Position numbers and translations under genes: made by a program. 64,000 bases of DNA. Source: CAVPGP01 sp963704025 (GTDB taxonomy: Bacteria > Actinomycetota > Thermoleophilia > Gaiellales > Gaiellaceae). Below the pieces are notes generated by a model that made no database searches, had not been told where the DNA came from, and saw only the letters and a program-made list of their open reading frames with translations. The stretch covers positions 1 to 64,000 of the forward strand of contig CAVPGP010000003.1 in the NCBI GenBank assembly GCA_963704025.1, given 5' to 3'. Positions 50,220 through 59,308 of the stretch are shown here, piece after piece (position 1 is the first letter of the stretch; every line of letters begins with the position of its first letter).

Positions 50220-51347
50220 CGACGAGCAGCGTTCCCGCCGAGGAGGTCGAGCGGCGGTACGGCCTGATCCGCGAGGCCATGGCGCGGGACGGGCTCGACG
50301 CCGTGATCGTCTCCGGCAACGAGTACACCGGCTTCGAGGGCGCGGTCACCTACATGTCGGGCTTCGTGATCGTGCACCGCTACGCGTACGTGCTGCTGCC
50401 GCTCGAGGGCGAGCCGGCGATCGTCTTCCCGCGCGAGGCGACCTACGTCGGCGAGCACGGCACGACCTGGATCGGCGAGCAGTTCTTCGTCGACCGGCCC
50501 GGCGACTGGCTCGCGGACCGCGTCAAGGGGCAGCGCGTCGGCGTCTACGGCCTCGACTACGTGATGACGGTCCGCGATTACCGCGCGCTCGAGGGCGCGG
50601 CCGAGATCGTCGCGTGGGACAGTGGCTTCGACCACGCAAGGGCGGTGAAGAGCGAGCTCGAGCTCGAGTCGGTGCGCGACAGCGTTCGGATCAACACCGA
50701 GGGCTTCTGGATCTTTCTCGAGCACTTCGCCGTCGGGAAGCCGGAGCGCGAGATCCTCGCGCCGTGCGAGGAATGGTTCGTGGCGCAGGGGTGCGGGCGG
50801 CTGACGATGGACATGGTGCTCGTCGGCGAGCACGGCGCCGCGCTGCCGGAGTTCAAGATCGCAGGAGCACGGCCGGTGCAGGCGACGGACGTGGTTCTGC
50901 CGTCGCTCGAGATCGCCGGGCCCGGCGGCCACTGGGTCGAGATCTCCCGCGCGATCTGCCTGGACGAGCCGAGCGCCGAGACGACGCGAGATGATGGACG
51001 CCTACGAGGAGTACTTCGACCTGGCGCGCTCCGTCATGCGCGACGGGGCCACCGCCCACGACGTGCACCGCGCCGTCTCGAAGGGATTCCTCGACCGCGG
51101 CTTCATCCTCGGCCACGTCACCGGCCACTCGATCGGCATGACGATGATCGAGTTCCCCAAGATCGGCGAGGGCGACGAGACGGTGCTGCGCGAGGGCATG
51201 GTGTTCTCCATGCACCCGCACGCGATCTCCCAGGACGGACGGGCCTGCCTCTACATGCAGGACACGTGGCTCGTCACGGCCGACGGCGGCGTGCCGCTCG
51301 CGGACCTGCCGATGAGGATCTTCGACGGCACGGAGGAGCGCCCATGA
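50216..51347 (+). CDS. M24-family creatinase/ectoine-hydrolase-like protein, one frameshift
   Basis: A pita-bread protein of about 377 residues: N-terminal domain (DAVIVSGNEYTGFEGAVTYM, then VLLPLEGEPAIVFPREATYV) and catalytic-type domain. The frame breaks near 50989 (AETT to MMDAYEEYFDLARSVM). Classical metal ligands are largely replaced: VLPSLEIAGPGGHWVEIS, GHVTGHSIGMTMIE (His kept), FSMHPHAI (Glu to His) and YMQDTWLV (Glu to Gln). This argues for a metal-independent activity, as in creatinase. I chose the GTG at 50216 (GTGA overlap); a GTG at 50207 is also in frame. ATGA overlap with the dioxygenase. Confidence 0.75.
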
Positions 51348-52067
51348 GCAGCGACGCGACGAGCGAGGGCACGCCGCTCTCGGAGCCCGTTCTGCCCGGC
51401 GACGCGCCGTCGGACTACGAGCGCTACCTCCGCACCGAGGAGCTGCTCGCCTTGCAGAAGCGGAGCGACGAGTGGATCCACCGCGACGAGCTGCTCTTCC
51501 AGACGGTCCACCAGACGTCCGAGCTCTGGCTCAAGCTGGCCTGGAACGAGGTCGAGGAGGCGACGCGCGCTCGTGCAGGAAGGGCAGATCGCCGCGGCGC
51601 AGCGGCTGCTGCGCCGCGCGACCGACTGCCTGAAGATCGTCACGACCGCCCTCGACATGCTCGAGCACATGTCGCCGTGGGAGTACACCACCGTGCGCAA
51701 GGTGCTGGGCCACGGCAGCGGCTTCGACTCGCCGGGGTTCCGCGAGATCCGGCGCGTGACGCCGCCGCTCGGCGAGGCGTTCCACGCGGCGCGGGAGCAG
51801 GCGGGACTGTCGCTCGCCGAGGTCTACACGCAGGGGCGCGACCACGAGGACCTCTATCAGCTGGCCGAGCTGCTGATCGAGTGGGACGAGCGCGTGATCG
51901 TCTGGCGCGTGCGTCACTTCAAGGTCGTCGAGCGCGTGATCGGCGGCGGCGTGATCGGGACGCAGGGCACGCCGGTCGAGGTGCTCGGGCGCCTGATCCA
52001 CAAGTCGTTCTTCCCGGAGCTCTGGGACGTGCGCGACGAGTTGACGGCGCTGAACCCGCCGGAGTGA
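51344..52067 (+). CDS. kynA: Tryptophan 2,3-dioxygenase-family protein, one frameshift
   Basis: A heme dioxygenase of about 240 residues after repair. LRTEELLALQKRSDEWIHRD, LLFQTVHQTSELWLKLAWNE holds the distal His. After the break near 51566: CLKIVTTALDMLEHMSPWEY, GSGFDSPGFREIRRV and RVRHFKVVERVIGGGVIGTQ, with the proximal His and the GTxGT-type substrate loop. It would open the indole ring of tryptophan to N-formylkynurenine, or act on a related indole. It lies between an M24 and an AKR gene, in a run coupled by 4-base overlaps. Confidence 0.85.
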
Positions 52068-52078
52068 CGGCAGGCGGT

Positions 52079-53000
52079 ATGACCTGGCCGAGGCTCTCCC
52101 TGGGCTGTGGGAACTTCGGCGGCGTCGGCTCCGCGCCCGCGTTCTTCGGCCAGGGCATCGACGAGGAGACGGCCGTCGCGATCATGGACGCCGCCTGGGA
52201 GCGGGGCATCCGGTGGTTCGACACCGCCGACGCGTACGGCGGCGGCCGCAGCGAGTCGTTCATCGGCCGCTGGCGAGAGGCCCGGCGGCCCGAGGGGCTG
52301 CTGCTGACGACCAAGGTGTTCCACTCCACCGCCGGCGACGCGAACGACACCGGTCTCGCGCCCGACCGGATCCGGCGCCAGCGTCGAGGCGAGCCTCGGG
52401 CGGCTCGGCGTCGACCGCGTCGACCTCTACCTTGCGCACGAGCCCGATCCGCAGACGCCGCTCGTCGAGACGATTCGCGCGTTCGAGCGCCTCGTCGCGG
52501 AGGGCGTCGTCGGCGCATGGGGACTCTCGAACTACGACGAGGCCGGGATTCGCGAGGCGCTCGTCCACGGCCGGCCGTCGCTCGTCCAGAACACGTACTC
52601 GCTGCTCGACAGGGCCGACGAGGCCGGCGTCCTGCCGCTCTGCGCGGAGGAGGGGATCGCCTACGTCCCGTTCGGGCCCCTCTCGGGCGGCTGGCTGACC
52701 GGCAAGTACCGTCGCGGCGAGCCGTTCCCCGAGGGGTCGCGGATGACGCAGCGCCCGGAGCCGTACGAGCGCCTGGTCGACGACAGGGTCTTCGACGGGC
52801 TCGACCGGCTGGGCCAGGAGGCCCAGAAGCGCGGCGTCGAGCTGACGACGCTCGCCTTCGCGTGGGTCTTGTCGCACCCGGCCGTCGCCGGCGCCGTCTG
52901 CGGGCCCGGCCGGCCGCAGCACCTCGAGCCGGTGCTCGCGGCGCTCGAACTACGTCTCCCGCCGGAGGAACGTGAGCTACTAGTGTCGTTCTTCGGATGA
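52079..53000 (+). CDS. Aldo/keto reductase (PdxI/YajO-like), one frameshift
   Basis: About 306 residues after repair. LSLGCGNFGGVGSAP; WFDTADAYGGGRSESFIG (catalytic Asp and Tyr); GLLLTTKVF (Lys). After the break near 52378: LYLAHEPDPQTPLVETI (His), WGLSNYDEAGIREAL and VQNTYSLLD. All four catalytic residues are present, unlike the AKR at 3058. It probably reduces a pathway aldehyde or ketone. Its stop overlaps the cyclodeaminase ATG (ATGA). Confidence 0.85.
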
Positions 53001-53971
53001 CGGTCCGCGTCCTGAGCGAGCGCGACGTGCAGCGGCTGCTTCCGATGGCCGACTGCATCGACGCCATGGCGGAGGCCCTGGCGGCGCTCGCGCGCGACGA
53101 GCTGCACAACCCGCTGCGGATGGTCGTGCGACCGCCCGGCAGCGCGACGCTCATGGGGTTGATGCCCGCCTACCGCGCCGCGCCGGAGGCGGTCTACTCG
53201 CTGAAGGCGATCTGCATCGCGCCCGGCAACCCCGCGCGCGGGCTCGACTCGCACCAGGGCTTCGTCGCGCTCTTCGACGGCGAGACCGGCGTGCTGCGCG
53301 CGCTCGTCAACGCCTCGGCCGTGACGGCGATCCGAACCGCCGCGGTCTCCGGCGTCGCGACGCGGGCGCTCGCCCGGCCGGACTCGCGTGTGCTCGCGAT
53401 CCTCGGCGCGGGCGTCCAGGCTCGCTCGCATCTCGAGGCGATGCGCGCTGCCCTCCCGTTCGAGCGCGTGCTGGTCTGGAGCAGGACGCCGGCGCACGCC
53501 GCCGGGCTGGGCCAGCTCGAGTTGGGCGACGTGGAGGTCGCGGGCTCCGCGGAGGAGGCGCTGCGCGACGCGGACGTCGTCGTCACCGCGACCACGTCGG
53601 CCGGGCCGATCGTGCGCCGTGCCTGGTTGAAGGAGGGCGCGCACGTGAACGCCGTCGGGTCGAGCATCCCGACCACGCGTGAGCTCGACACCGAGACCAT
53701 GGCCGCCGCCGCCCTCTTCGTCGACCGCCGCGAGTCGACGGTCAACGAGTCGGGCGACTACCTGATCGCCTTGCGCGAGGGCGCCATCGGGCCGGACCAC
53801 ATCCGGGGCGAGGTCGGCGAGGTGCTGATCGGCGCGGTCGCCGGCCGTCGCGACGAATCCGAGCTGACCGTCTTCAAGTCCCTCGGCCTTGCGGTCGAGG
53901 ATCTCGCGGCCGCCGAGCTTGCCGTCGGCCGCGCGGAGGCCGAGGGCGCGGGCGTCGAGGTCGACCTCTGA
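52997..53971 (+). CDS. Ornithine cyclodeaminase/mu-crystallin-family protein (EutC-like)
   Basis: A 324-residue NAD(P) protein. VVRPPGSATLMGLMPAYRAA, YSLKAICIAPGNPARGLDSH, then DGETGVLRALVNASAVTAIRTAA and the Rossmann motif LAILGAGVQARSHLEAM. The family includes ornithine cyclodeaminase, ketimine reductases and EutC of ectoine/hydroxyectoine degradation. Its immediate pairing with a threonine-dehydratase-like gene is the EutC-EutB arrangement. Catalytic Asp region VNAVGSSIPTTRELDTE is present. Confidence 0.87.
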   Translation: MTVRVLSERDVQRLLPMADCIDAMAEALAALARDELHNPLRMVVRPPGSATLMGLMPAYRAAPEAVYSLKAICIAPGNPARGLDSHQGFVALFDGETGVLRALVNASAVTAIRTAAVSGVATRALARPDSRVLAILGAGVQARSHLEAMRAALPFERVLVWSRTPAHAAGLGQLELGDVEVAGSAEEALRDADVVVTATTSAGPIVRRAWLKEGAHVNAVGSSIPTTRELDTETMAAAALFVDRRESTVNESGDYLIALREGAIGPDHIRGEVGEVLIGAVAGRRDESELTVFKSLGLAVEDLAAAELAVGRAEAEGAGVEVDL

Positions 53972-54918
53972 TCCCGCTCGACGACATCTACCGCGCCCGC
54001 GAGGTGATCGCCGGCGTCGCCGTCCGCACGCCGCTCGTGCGGCTCGAGGCCGAGAGCACGGGAGACGCGGAGATCTGGCTGAAGCTCGAGACGCTGCAGC
54101 CGGTCAACTCGTTCAAGATCCGCGGCGCCGCGAACGCGGTGCTGCAGGCCTCCGACGAGGAGTTGCGCGACGGCGTCCTGACGCCGAGCGCCGGCAACAT
54201 GGCGCAGGGCGTCGCCTACGCTGCCAGGGTGCGCGGCGTTCCGGCGACGATCGTCGTCCCGGAAGGCGCGCCGCGCACGAAGCTCGCGGCGGCGGAGCGC
54301 CTGGGCGGCACGATCGTGGAGGTTCCCTACGACGACTGGTGGAACGTGCTGATGACCGGGCACTACGACGCGGCCGGAGGGCTCTTCGTCCACCCCGTGG
54401 CCGACGACCGCGTGATGGCCGGCAACGGGACGATCGGGCTTGAGGTCGTCGAGGAGCTTCCGGACGTCGACGCGGTCGTCGTCCCGTACGGCGGCGGCGG
54501 CCTCGCGACCGGAGTCGGCAGCGCGGTCAAGGCGCTGCGGCCGGAGGTGCGCTTGTACTCGGCGGAGCCTGCTCCGGGCGCGCCGGCGGCGGCGAGCCTC
54601 GCGGCCGGCGAGCCGACCGCGGTCGACTTCTCGCGCTCGTTCGTCGACGGCGCCGGCAGCCGGGAGGTGCTCCCGTCGGTCTGGCCCGGGGTGTCCGAGC
54701 TCCTCGACGGCGCCTTCGCGGTCGCGTTGGACGGCGTCGCGGCCGCCGTCCGGCTGCTCGCGGAGCGGACGCGCGTGATCGCCGAGGGGGCGGGCGCTCT
54801 CGCCGTCGCGGCCGCGCTCGACGGGCGGGCCGGGGGCGGGAAGGTCGTCGCCGTCGTCTCCGGCGGGAACATCGACAGCGGCGTGCTGTCGAAGATCCTC
54901 GCAGGTGAGACGCCGTGA
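53968..54918 (+). CDS. Threonine/serine dehydratase-like PLP enzyme (EutB-like)
   Basis: A fold-type II PLP enzyme of about 316 residues. VNSFKIRGAANAVLQASDEE has the PLP Lys near 50, SAGNMAQGVAYAARVRGVPA follows, and YGGGGLATGVGSAVKAL binds phosphate. Family N-terminus IPLDDIYRAREVIAGVAVRT begins at a CTG (53968) that overlaps the previous stop as CTGA, the operon's coupling pattern. The first GTG (54004) would cut twelve conserved residues. So CTG is a rare start or a base error for ATG/GTG. EutB is a hydroxyectoine-pathway dehydratase of this family. Confidence 0.85.
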   Translation: MIPLDDIYRAREVIAGVAVRTPLVRLEAESTGDAEIWLKLETLQPVNSFKIRGAANAVLQASDEELRDGVLTPSAGNMAQGVAYAARVRGVPATIVVPEGAPRTKLAAAERLGGTIVEVPYDDWWNVLMTGHYDAAGGLFVHPVADDRVMAGNGTIGLEVVEELPDVDAVVVPYGGGGLATGVGSAVKALRPEVRLYSAEPAPGAPAAASLAAGEPTAVDFSRSFVDGAGSREVLPSVWPGVSELLDGAFAVALDGVAAAVRLLAERTRVIAEGAGALAVAAALDGRAGGGKVVAVVSGGNIDSGVLSKILAGETP

Positions 54919-56093
54919 CGTTCGACGTCGAGGCCGCGCGCAGCCGCTTCACGTCGCTCCGTTCGGGTTTTGCGTTTTTCGACGCCCCCGGCGGCACGCA
55001 GGTGCCCGACGAGGTCGGCGACGCGATCGCACGCGCCCTGCGCGAGGCCTCGGGCAACCTCGGTGCGCCGTACGCCACCGGCGCGGCGGTCGAGGCGATC
55101 CTGGCGCGCGCCAAGGTCGACGCGGCGCGCTTCCTCGGCGCGACGCCCGACGAGATCTCGTTCGGGATGAACATGACGACGCTGAACTTCGCGCTCACAC
55201 GCACGGCCGCGCGCGACTTCGAGCCGGGCGGCGAGGTACTGACGACGGCGCTCGACCACGACGGCGGCGTCGCCCCCTGGGTCGAGCTCGCGGCAGACCG
55301 GGGCCTCGAGGTCGTCGTCGCCGACGTCACCGACACGTTCACGATCGACTATGACGACGTCGAGCGCCGCCTCTCCGAGCGCACCCGCGTCGTCGCCTTC
55401 GCTCTCGCGGCGAACGCCACCGGCTCGGTCGCCGACGCGAAGCGCCTGTGCCGGCTGGCGCGCGAGGCGGGAGCGCTGTCGTGGATCGACGCGGTGCACT
55501 ACGCGGCGCACGAGCCGATCGACGTGGAGGAGATCGGCTGCGACGTCCTTCTGTGCTCGCCGTACAAGTTCTGCGGGCCGCATCTCGGCATCGCGTACGT
55601 CCGGCGCGAGGTCGCAGAGCGATGGCGGCCCTACAAGGCGCGCCCCTCGGCCTCGACTCCCGTCGGGCGACGGTTCGAGACTGGCACGCTCCCCTACGAG
55701 CTCCTGGCCGGCTTCTCCGCGACGATCTCCTATCTCGAGTCGCTCGGCGGCATGGCGGTGCTCCGCGACTACGAGCGTGAGCTGGCCGAGCGGTTCCTGG
55801 CGAACCTCCCGGAGCGCGTGCGGCTCTACGGCCCACCGACCCAGGAGGACCGTGTGCCGACGTTCCTGTTGAACGTCGACGGCGTCCCCGCCGAAGAGCT
55901 GGCGCACCGCCTGGCAGCGCGCGGCATCGGCGCCTGGTACGCCGACAACTGGTACTGCGTGGGCCTGGCCGAGCGGCTACCCGAGCAGTCGCTCCGGGTG
56001 GGCTTCATCCACTACAACACCGCCGAGGAGATCGACCGACTGCTGGCGGAGCTCGCCGCCGCGCGCCTGCCGGCTCAGGCGGGACGAGCCTGA
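54915..56093 (+). CDS. Class V aminotransferase / cysteine-desulfurase-like protein
   Basis: A 392-residue PLP enzyme. GFAFFDAPGGTQVPDEVGDA IARAL; FGMNMTTLNFALTRTAARDF; EVLTTALDHDGGVAPWVELA; AGALSWIDAVHYAAHEPIDV, with the PLP Asp and His; LLCSPYKFCGPHLGIAYVRR, with the PLP Lys; and GTLPYELLAGFSATISYLES. The second class V enzyme of the island and its last gene. Its 3' end is inside the terminator hairpin. Not a housekeeping IscS: no long C-terminal cysteine loop. Reaction unknown. Confidence 0.86.
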   Translation: MTFDVEAARSRFTSLRSGFAFFDAPGGTQVPDEVGDAIARALREASGNLGAPYATGAAVEAILARAKVDAARFLGATPDEISFGMNMTTLNFALTRTAARDFEPGGEVLTTALDHDGGVAPWVELAADRGLEVVVADVTDTFTIDYDDVERRLSERTRVVAFALAANATGSVADAKRLCRLAREAGALSWIDAVHYAAHEPIDVEEIGCDVLLCSPYKFCGPHLGIAYVRREVAERWRPYKARPSASTPVGRRFETGTLPYELLAGFSATISYLESLGGMAVLRDYERELAERFLANLPERVRLYGPPTQEDRVPTFLLNVDGVPAEELAHRLAARGIGAWYADNWYCVGLAERLPEQSLRVGFIHYNTAEEIDRLLAELAAARLPAQAGRA

Positions 56094-56098
56094 GCCGG
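56070..56098. terminator. Bidirectional terminator at the end of the catabolic island
   Basis: CCGGCTCAGGC (56070-56080) and GCCTGAGCCGG (56088-56098) make a perfect 11-bp stem with a 7-base loop. It contains the aminotransferase stop codon and lies 24 bases from the peroxiredoxin stop, ending both converging units. Confidence 0.7.
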
Positions 56099-56121
56099 CA
56101 GCGGCGACCGAACGGAACGAC

Positions 56122-56781
56122 TCAGGAAGGCTGCGGGACGATCCGGATGTAGGGCCGCGGCTCCTCCCAGCCCTCGGGATAGGTCTCCTTCGCCTCCTCG
56201 TTGGAGACCGAGCCGGCGATGATCACGTCCTCGCCGTCGCGCCAGTTGACCGGGGTCGCCACCTTGTGCTTGGCGGTCAGCTGCAGGGAGTCGATCACGC
56301 GCAGCACCTCGTCGAAGTTGCGGCCGGTCGTCATCGGGTAGACGAGGATCAGCTTGACCTTCTTGTCCGGGCCGACCACGAAGACGTTGCGCACGGTCTG
56401 ATTGTCGGCCGCCGTCCGGTCGAGGGGATCGCCCTCCGTGTCGGCTCCGAGCATGCCGTACAGCTTCGAGATGTGGAAGTCGTAGTCGCCGATGATCGGA
56501 TAGTTGGGCGCGTGCCCCTGCGTCTCCTCGATGTCGCGCGCCCAGCCGTCGTGCCTGTCGACCGGATCGACCGACAGTCCGATGATCTTGACGTTCCTCC
56601 GATCGAACTCCGGCTTGATCTTCGCCATGTAGCCGAGCTCGGTCGTGCAGACCGGGGTGAAGTCCTTCGGGTGCGAGAACAGCACCGCCCAGGAATCGCC
56701 GATCCAGTCGTGGAAGTCGATCGGGCCCTCCGTCGTCTCCGCCTGGAAGTCCGGCGCGGTCTCGCCAAGCTGAATGCTCAC
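56122..56781 (-). CDS. Peroxiredoxin (1-Cys / Prx6-like)
   Basis: A 219-residue AhpC/TSA protein. FSHPKDFTPVCTTELGYMAK carries the peroxidatic cysteine. The C-terminal extension (YPMTTGRNFDEVLRVIDSLQ; VATPVNWRDGEDVIIAGSVS; PEGWEEPRPYIRIVPQPS) is characteristic of Prx6-like members. No VCP resolving cysteine is present, so reduction depends on a partner thiol. GTG start with AGGAGGAAAG. It is downstream of the response regulator, 120 bases away, same strand, and may respond to it. Confidence 0.92.
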   Translation of the reverse strand: MSIQLGETAPDFQAETTEGPIDFHDWIGDSWAVLFSHPKDFTPVCTTELGYMAKIKPEFDRRNVKIIGLSVDPVDRHDGWARDIEETQGHAPNYPIIGDYDFHISKLYGMLGADTEGDPLDRTAADNQTVRNVFVVGPDKKVKLILVYPMTTGRNFDEVLRVIDSLQLTAKHKVATPVNWRDGEDVIIAGSVSNEEAKETYPEGWEEPRPYIRIVPQPS

Positions 56782-56901
56782 CCTTTCCTCCTTCTGTCGT
56801 TCTACGTCGCAGATGACTCCGACGGCGCGGCGTCGGCTCGTCTGCCGTAAGCGTACGTGCCGCCGGGAGCCGTCCGGTGACCTGGCGGCCCCGATCTCGG
56901 C

Positions 56902-57546
56902 TCAGCCCCGAAGATAGGCGAGCACGGCGAGCACCCGGCGGTGGTACCCGGAGGCCTCGCCGATCCCGAGCTTGAGCAGGATATGGCGCACGTGCGTCTC
57001 GACGGTCTTGGGGCTCAGGAAGAGCTTCTGGCAGATGCCCTCGTTCGAGTGCCCTTCGGCGATCAGCGCCAGGACCTCGCGCTCGCGGTCGGTGAGCTCG
57101 TCGAGCGGGCTCTGGACGCGGGGTCGCCCCATCAGCCTGGAGACGATCGTCGGGTCGAGAACGCACTCGCCTTCGGAGATGCGCTCCAAGGCGTCGACCA
57201 GCACGGCGACGTCCTTGACGCGCTCCTTGAGCAGGTAGCCGGAGCGCTCGAGGTGCTCGTCGAGCAGACGCATGGCGTAGTGGGACTCGAGGTAGTGGGA
57301 GAGTACGAGCACTCCGACCGAGGGCTGGAGCCGGCGGATCTCCTGGGCGGCGACGAGCCCTTCGTCGGTCTGTGTGGGCGGCATCCTGATGTCGACGATC
57401 GCCACGTCGGGCCGGGTGAGCTCGACCCGGCGGAGAAGCTCGTCGGCGGTACCGGCCGTTCCGGCCACCTCGAATCCGGCGTCTGCCAGCAGTCGTGCGA
57501 GGCCCTCGCGGAGGAGCGTCTCGTCGTCGGCGATTACGACCCGCAC
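56902..57546 (-). CDS. NarL/FixJ-type response regulator
   Basis: A 214-residue regulator. Receiver: VVIADDETLLREGLARLLAD (acidic pair) and DVAIVDIRMPPTQTDEGLVA (phosphoacceptor Asp), then VLVLSHYLESHYAM and YLLKERV (Lys). LuxR-type DNA-binding domain: LTDREREVLALIAEGHSNEG, ICQKLFLSPKTVETHVRHIL LKLG. Its GTG start overlaps the kinase stop by 13 bases, so the pair is coexpressed. Candidate binding sites are the palindromes seen at 59309, 60656 and perhaps 116/2229 (inference). Confidence 0.92.
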   Translation of the reverse strand: MRVVIADDETLLREGLARLLADAGFEVAGTAGTADELLRRVELTRPDVAIVDIRMPPTQTDEGLVAAQEIRRLQPSVGVLVLSHYLESHYAMRLLDEHLERSGYLLKERVKDVAVLVDALERISEGECVLDPTIVSRLMGRPRVQSPLDELTDREREVLALIAEGHSNEGICQKLFLSPKTVETHVRHILLKLGIGEASGYHRRVLAVLAYLRG

Positions 57547-59273
57547 GGGAGTTCTGCACGGATTGTGACGAGTCCGTTCTCGCTGTGCTCGAGGCGGAGC
57601 CTCCCGTCGAGCGCACCCAGCCTGTCCTCGAGCGCGACGGGATCGAGAGCACGACGCTCGTCGTGCGTCTCGATCTCGACGACAAGCACCTCGCCGCGCC
57701 GTTCTCCGTGGACGACGACGGTACTCGTCGCGACGCGCGCGGCCTCCGCCACGACCGTGTACGCGGCCGTCTCGACGGCCGACGGGAAGCGGTCCGCCGG
57801 GAGACTGCGGATCCGGATCGGGACCCGACTCTCCTCGGCGAGCGCGTGGACGGCGACCGCCAGGCCGCCGTCGGCGAGGACGGTGGGGAAGATCCCGTGC
57901 GCGAGCTCGCGCAGCTCCGAGATCGCGCCGTCCAGCTCGGCGTCTGCTTCGTCGAGGGCGGAGACCGCCGCAGGCGCGGCGTCACGGGAGAGTTGCGAGC
58001 GCACGAGGCGAAGCGAGAGCGCAAGCGCGACGAGCCGCTGCTGGGCGCCGTCGTGCAGGTCGCGCTCCAGCCGCTTCCGCTCGTCGTCGCCGGCATCCAC
58101 GATGCGCGCCCGGGACGCCCGAAGCTCCTCGAGCTGCGCCCGCACCTCCGCCTGCAAGCGCTCGTTGTCGAGCGCCAGGCGGGCGGCTGCAGTCACCTCG
58201 TCGACCAGCTGCGAATCGTCGAGGAGCCCGGGGGCGTGTCCCAGCATCGCGACGGGACGTCCGCCGACGGCGATGGTCGTCCGCTCGCCGCACAGGGACA
58301 GGTCCGCGGGACGGCCCTGTGCGTCCACGAGCTGCCCGGAACCGGCGAGCGGATAGCCGAGCACGAGGCCTGGATCGCCCACGATCCCGGCGAGGACAGC
58401 CCGCAGGCCGCCGGCCGGGGGCGACTCCGCGAGGTCGACGACGAGACGCGCGACCGCTGCCCTGGCCCGGCGAGCACGGGCGAGGCCGAACGCCACGCCG
58501 AGCGAGACCGCCGACAACGCGGCAGCCTCGCCGAGCCAGAGCCGCCGTTCGAGCGGCCCGTTGGAGAGCAGACCGCGATCGATCGACGCCGCGAACGTGG
58601 CCGAGACCAGCGCGAGGTACGCGGCGCCCGCGGCGAGCACCGGCCAGCCCGGCCGCCGCGCGGCGCTCGTCGCGCGAGTGAGCTTCACGAGCACCAGGAT
58701 GCAGAGCGCCGCCGCCCAGGCGAGGCCGGCGTAGACGCCGACCCTATTCATGTCCTCGACGGCGGGTCCATGGTCGGCCACGACGAGCAGGTTGCGCGGG
58801 CACTGCCAGCAGCCCTGCGAGCTCGGGTCGTAGAAGAGCGCCGGCAGCAGACCCAGGACGAGGACGCCGCCGGCGTAGGCGACGGCGACCGCAATGCGCT
58901 CCCGGCTCGAGGCGAGCCGGCCGCTCGGATAGGCGAGGACCGCGTGCCCGAAGAGAGGCGCGCAGGCGGCGTACAGGCAGAGGCCGATCGTGAAGGCGAG
59001 CGCCGAGCCGATCCCCGGGTTGTTCCACTCGAGCACGAACCAGGCGAACCCGCCGGCGGCCAGCAGCGGCCCGAAGCGGCTTCCGGGACTCCGCAGCCAG
59101 AACACGAGGCCGGCCCCGATCGCCGCCCACCCGGCCACGAGCAGGGCGGCTCCACCGGCAGGCGAGCGCCCGGCGAACGAGAGACCCGGATCGGCTCGAA
59201 CGACGCGAAGCGTGAAGACGCCGACCGCAACGCCCAAGCCCGAAATCGCGACCGCGACCAGCACTCGGCCCAT
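57534..59273 (-). CDS. Sensor histidine kinase (HisKA_3) with degenerate ATPase motifs
   Basis: A 579-residue membrane kinase. About nine hydrophobic helices occupy residues 1-270. A GAF-like region reads ILGYPLAGSGQLVDAQGRPA-type sequence near 320, and HisKA_3 DDERKRLERDLHDGAQQRLV near 406 contains the phospho-His. The ATPase N-box reads VVAEAARVATS, without the usual Asn. Where DDGxGG is expected it reads VEIETHDERRALDP. So ATP binding looks impaired, although the H-box is intact. ATG at 59273 (MGRVLVAVAIS) chosen; an ATG three codons upstream and a TTG at 59309 are in frame. It is divergent from a PD40 gene and shares its promoter region. Confidence 0.85.
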   Translation of the reverse strand: MGRVLVAVAISGLGVAVGVFTLRVVRADPGLSFAGRSPAGGAALLVAGWAAIGAGLVFWLRSPGSRFGPLLAAGGFAWFVLEWNNPGIGSALAFTIGLCLYAACAPLFGHAVLAYPSGRLASSRERIAVAVAYAGGVLVLGLLPALFYDPSSQGCWQCPRNLLVVADHGPAVEDMNRVGVYAGLAWAAALCILVLVKLTRATSAARRPGWPVLAAGAAYLALVSATFAASIDRGLLSNGPLERRLWLGEAAALSAVSLGVAFGLARARRARAAVARLVVDLAESPPAGGLRAVLAGIVGDPGLVLGYPLAGSGQLVDAQGRPADLSLCGERTTIAVGGRPVAMLGHAPGLLDDSQLVDEVTAAARLALDNERLQAEVRAQLEELRASRARIVDAGDDERKRLERDLHDGAQQRLVALALSLRLVRSQLSRDAAPAAVSALDEADAELDGAISELRELAHGIFPTVLADGGLAVAVHALAEESRVPIRIRSLPADRFPSAVETAAYTVVAEAARVATSTVVVHGERRGEVLVVEIETHDERRALDPVALEDRLGALDGRLRLEHSENGLVTIRAELPCGS

Positions 59274-59308
59274 GCCGCACATGGTCCCACGCGGCGGGCC
59301 CGACTCCA

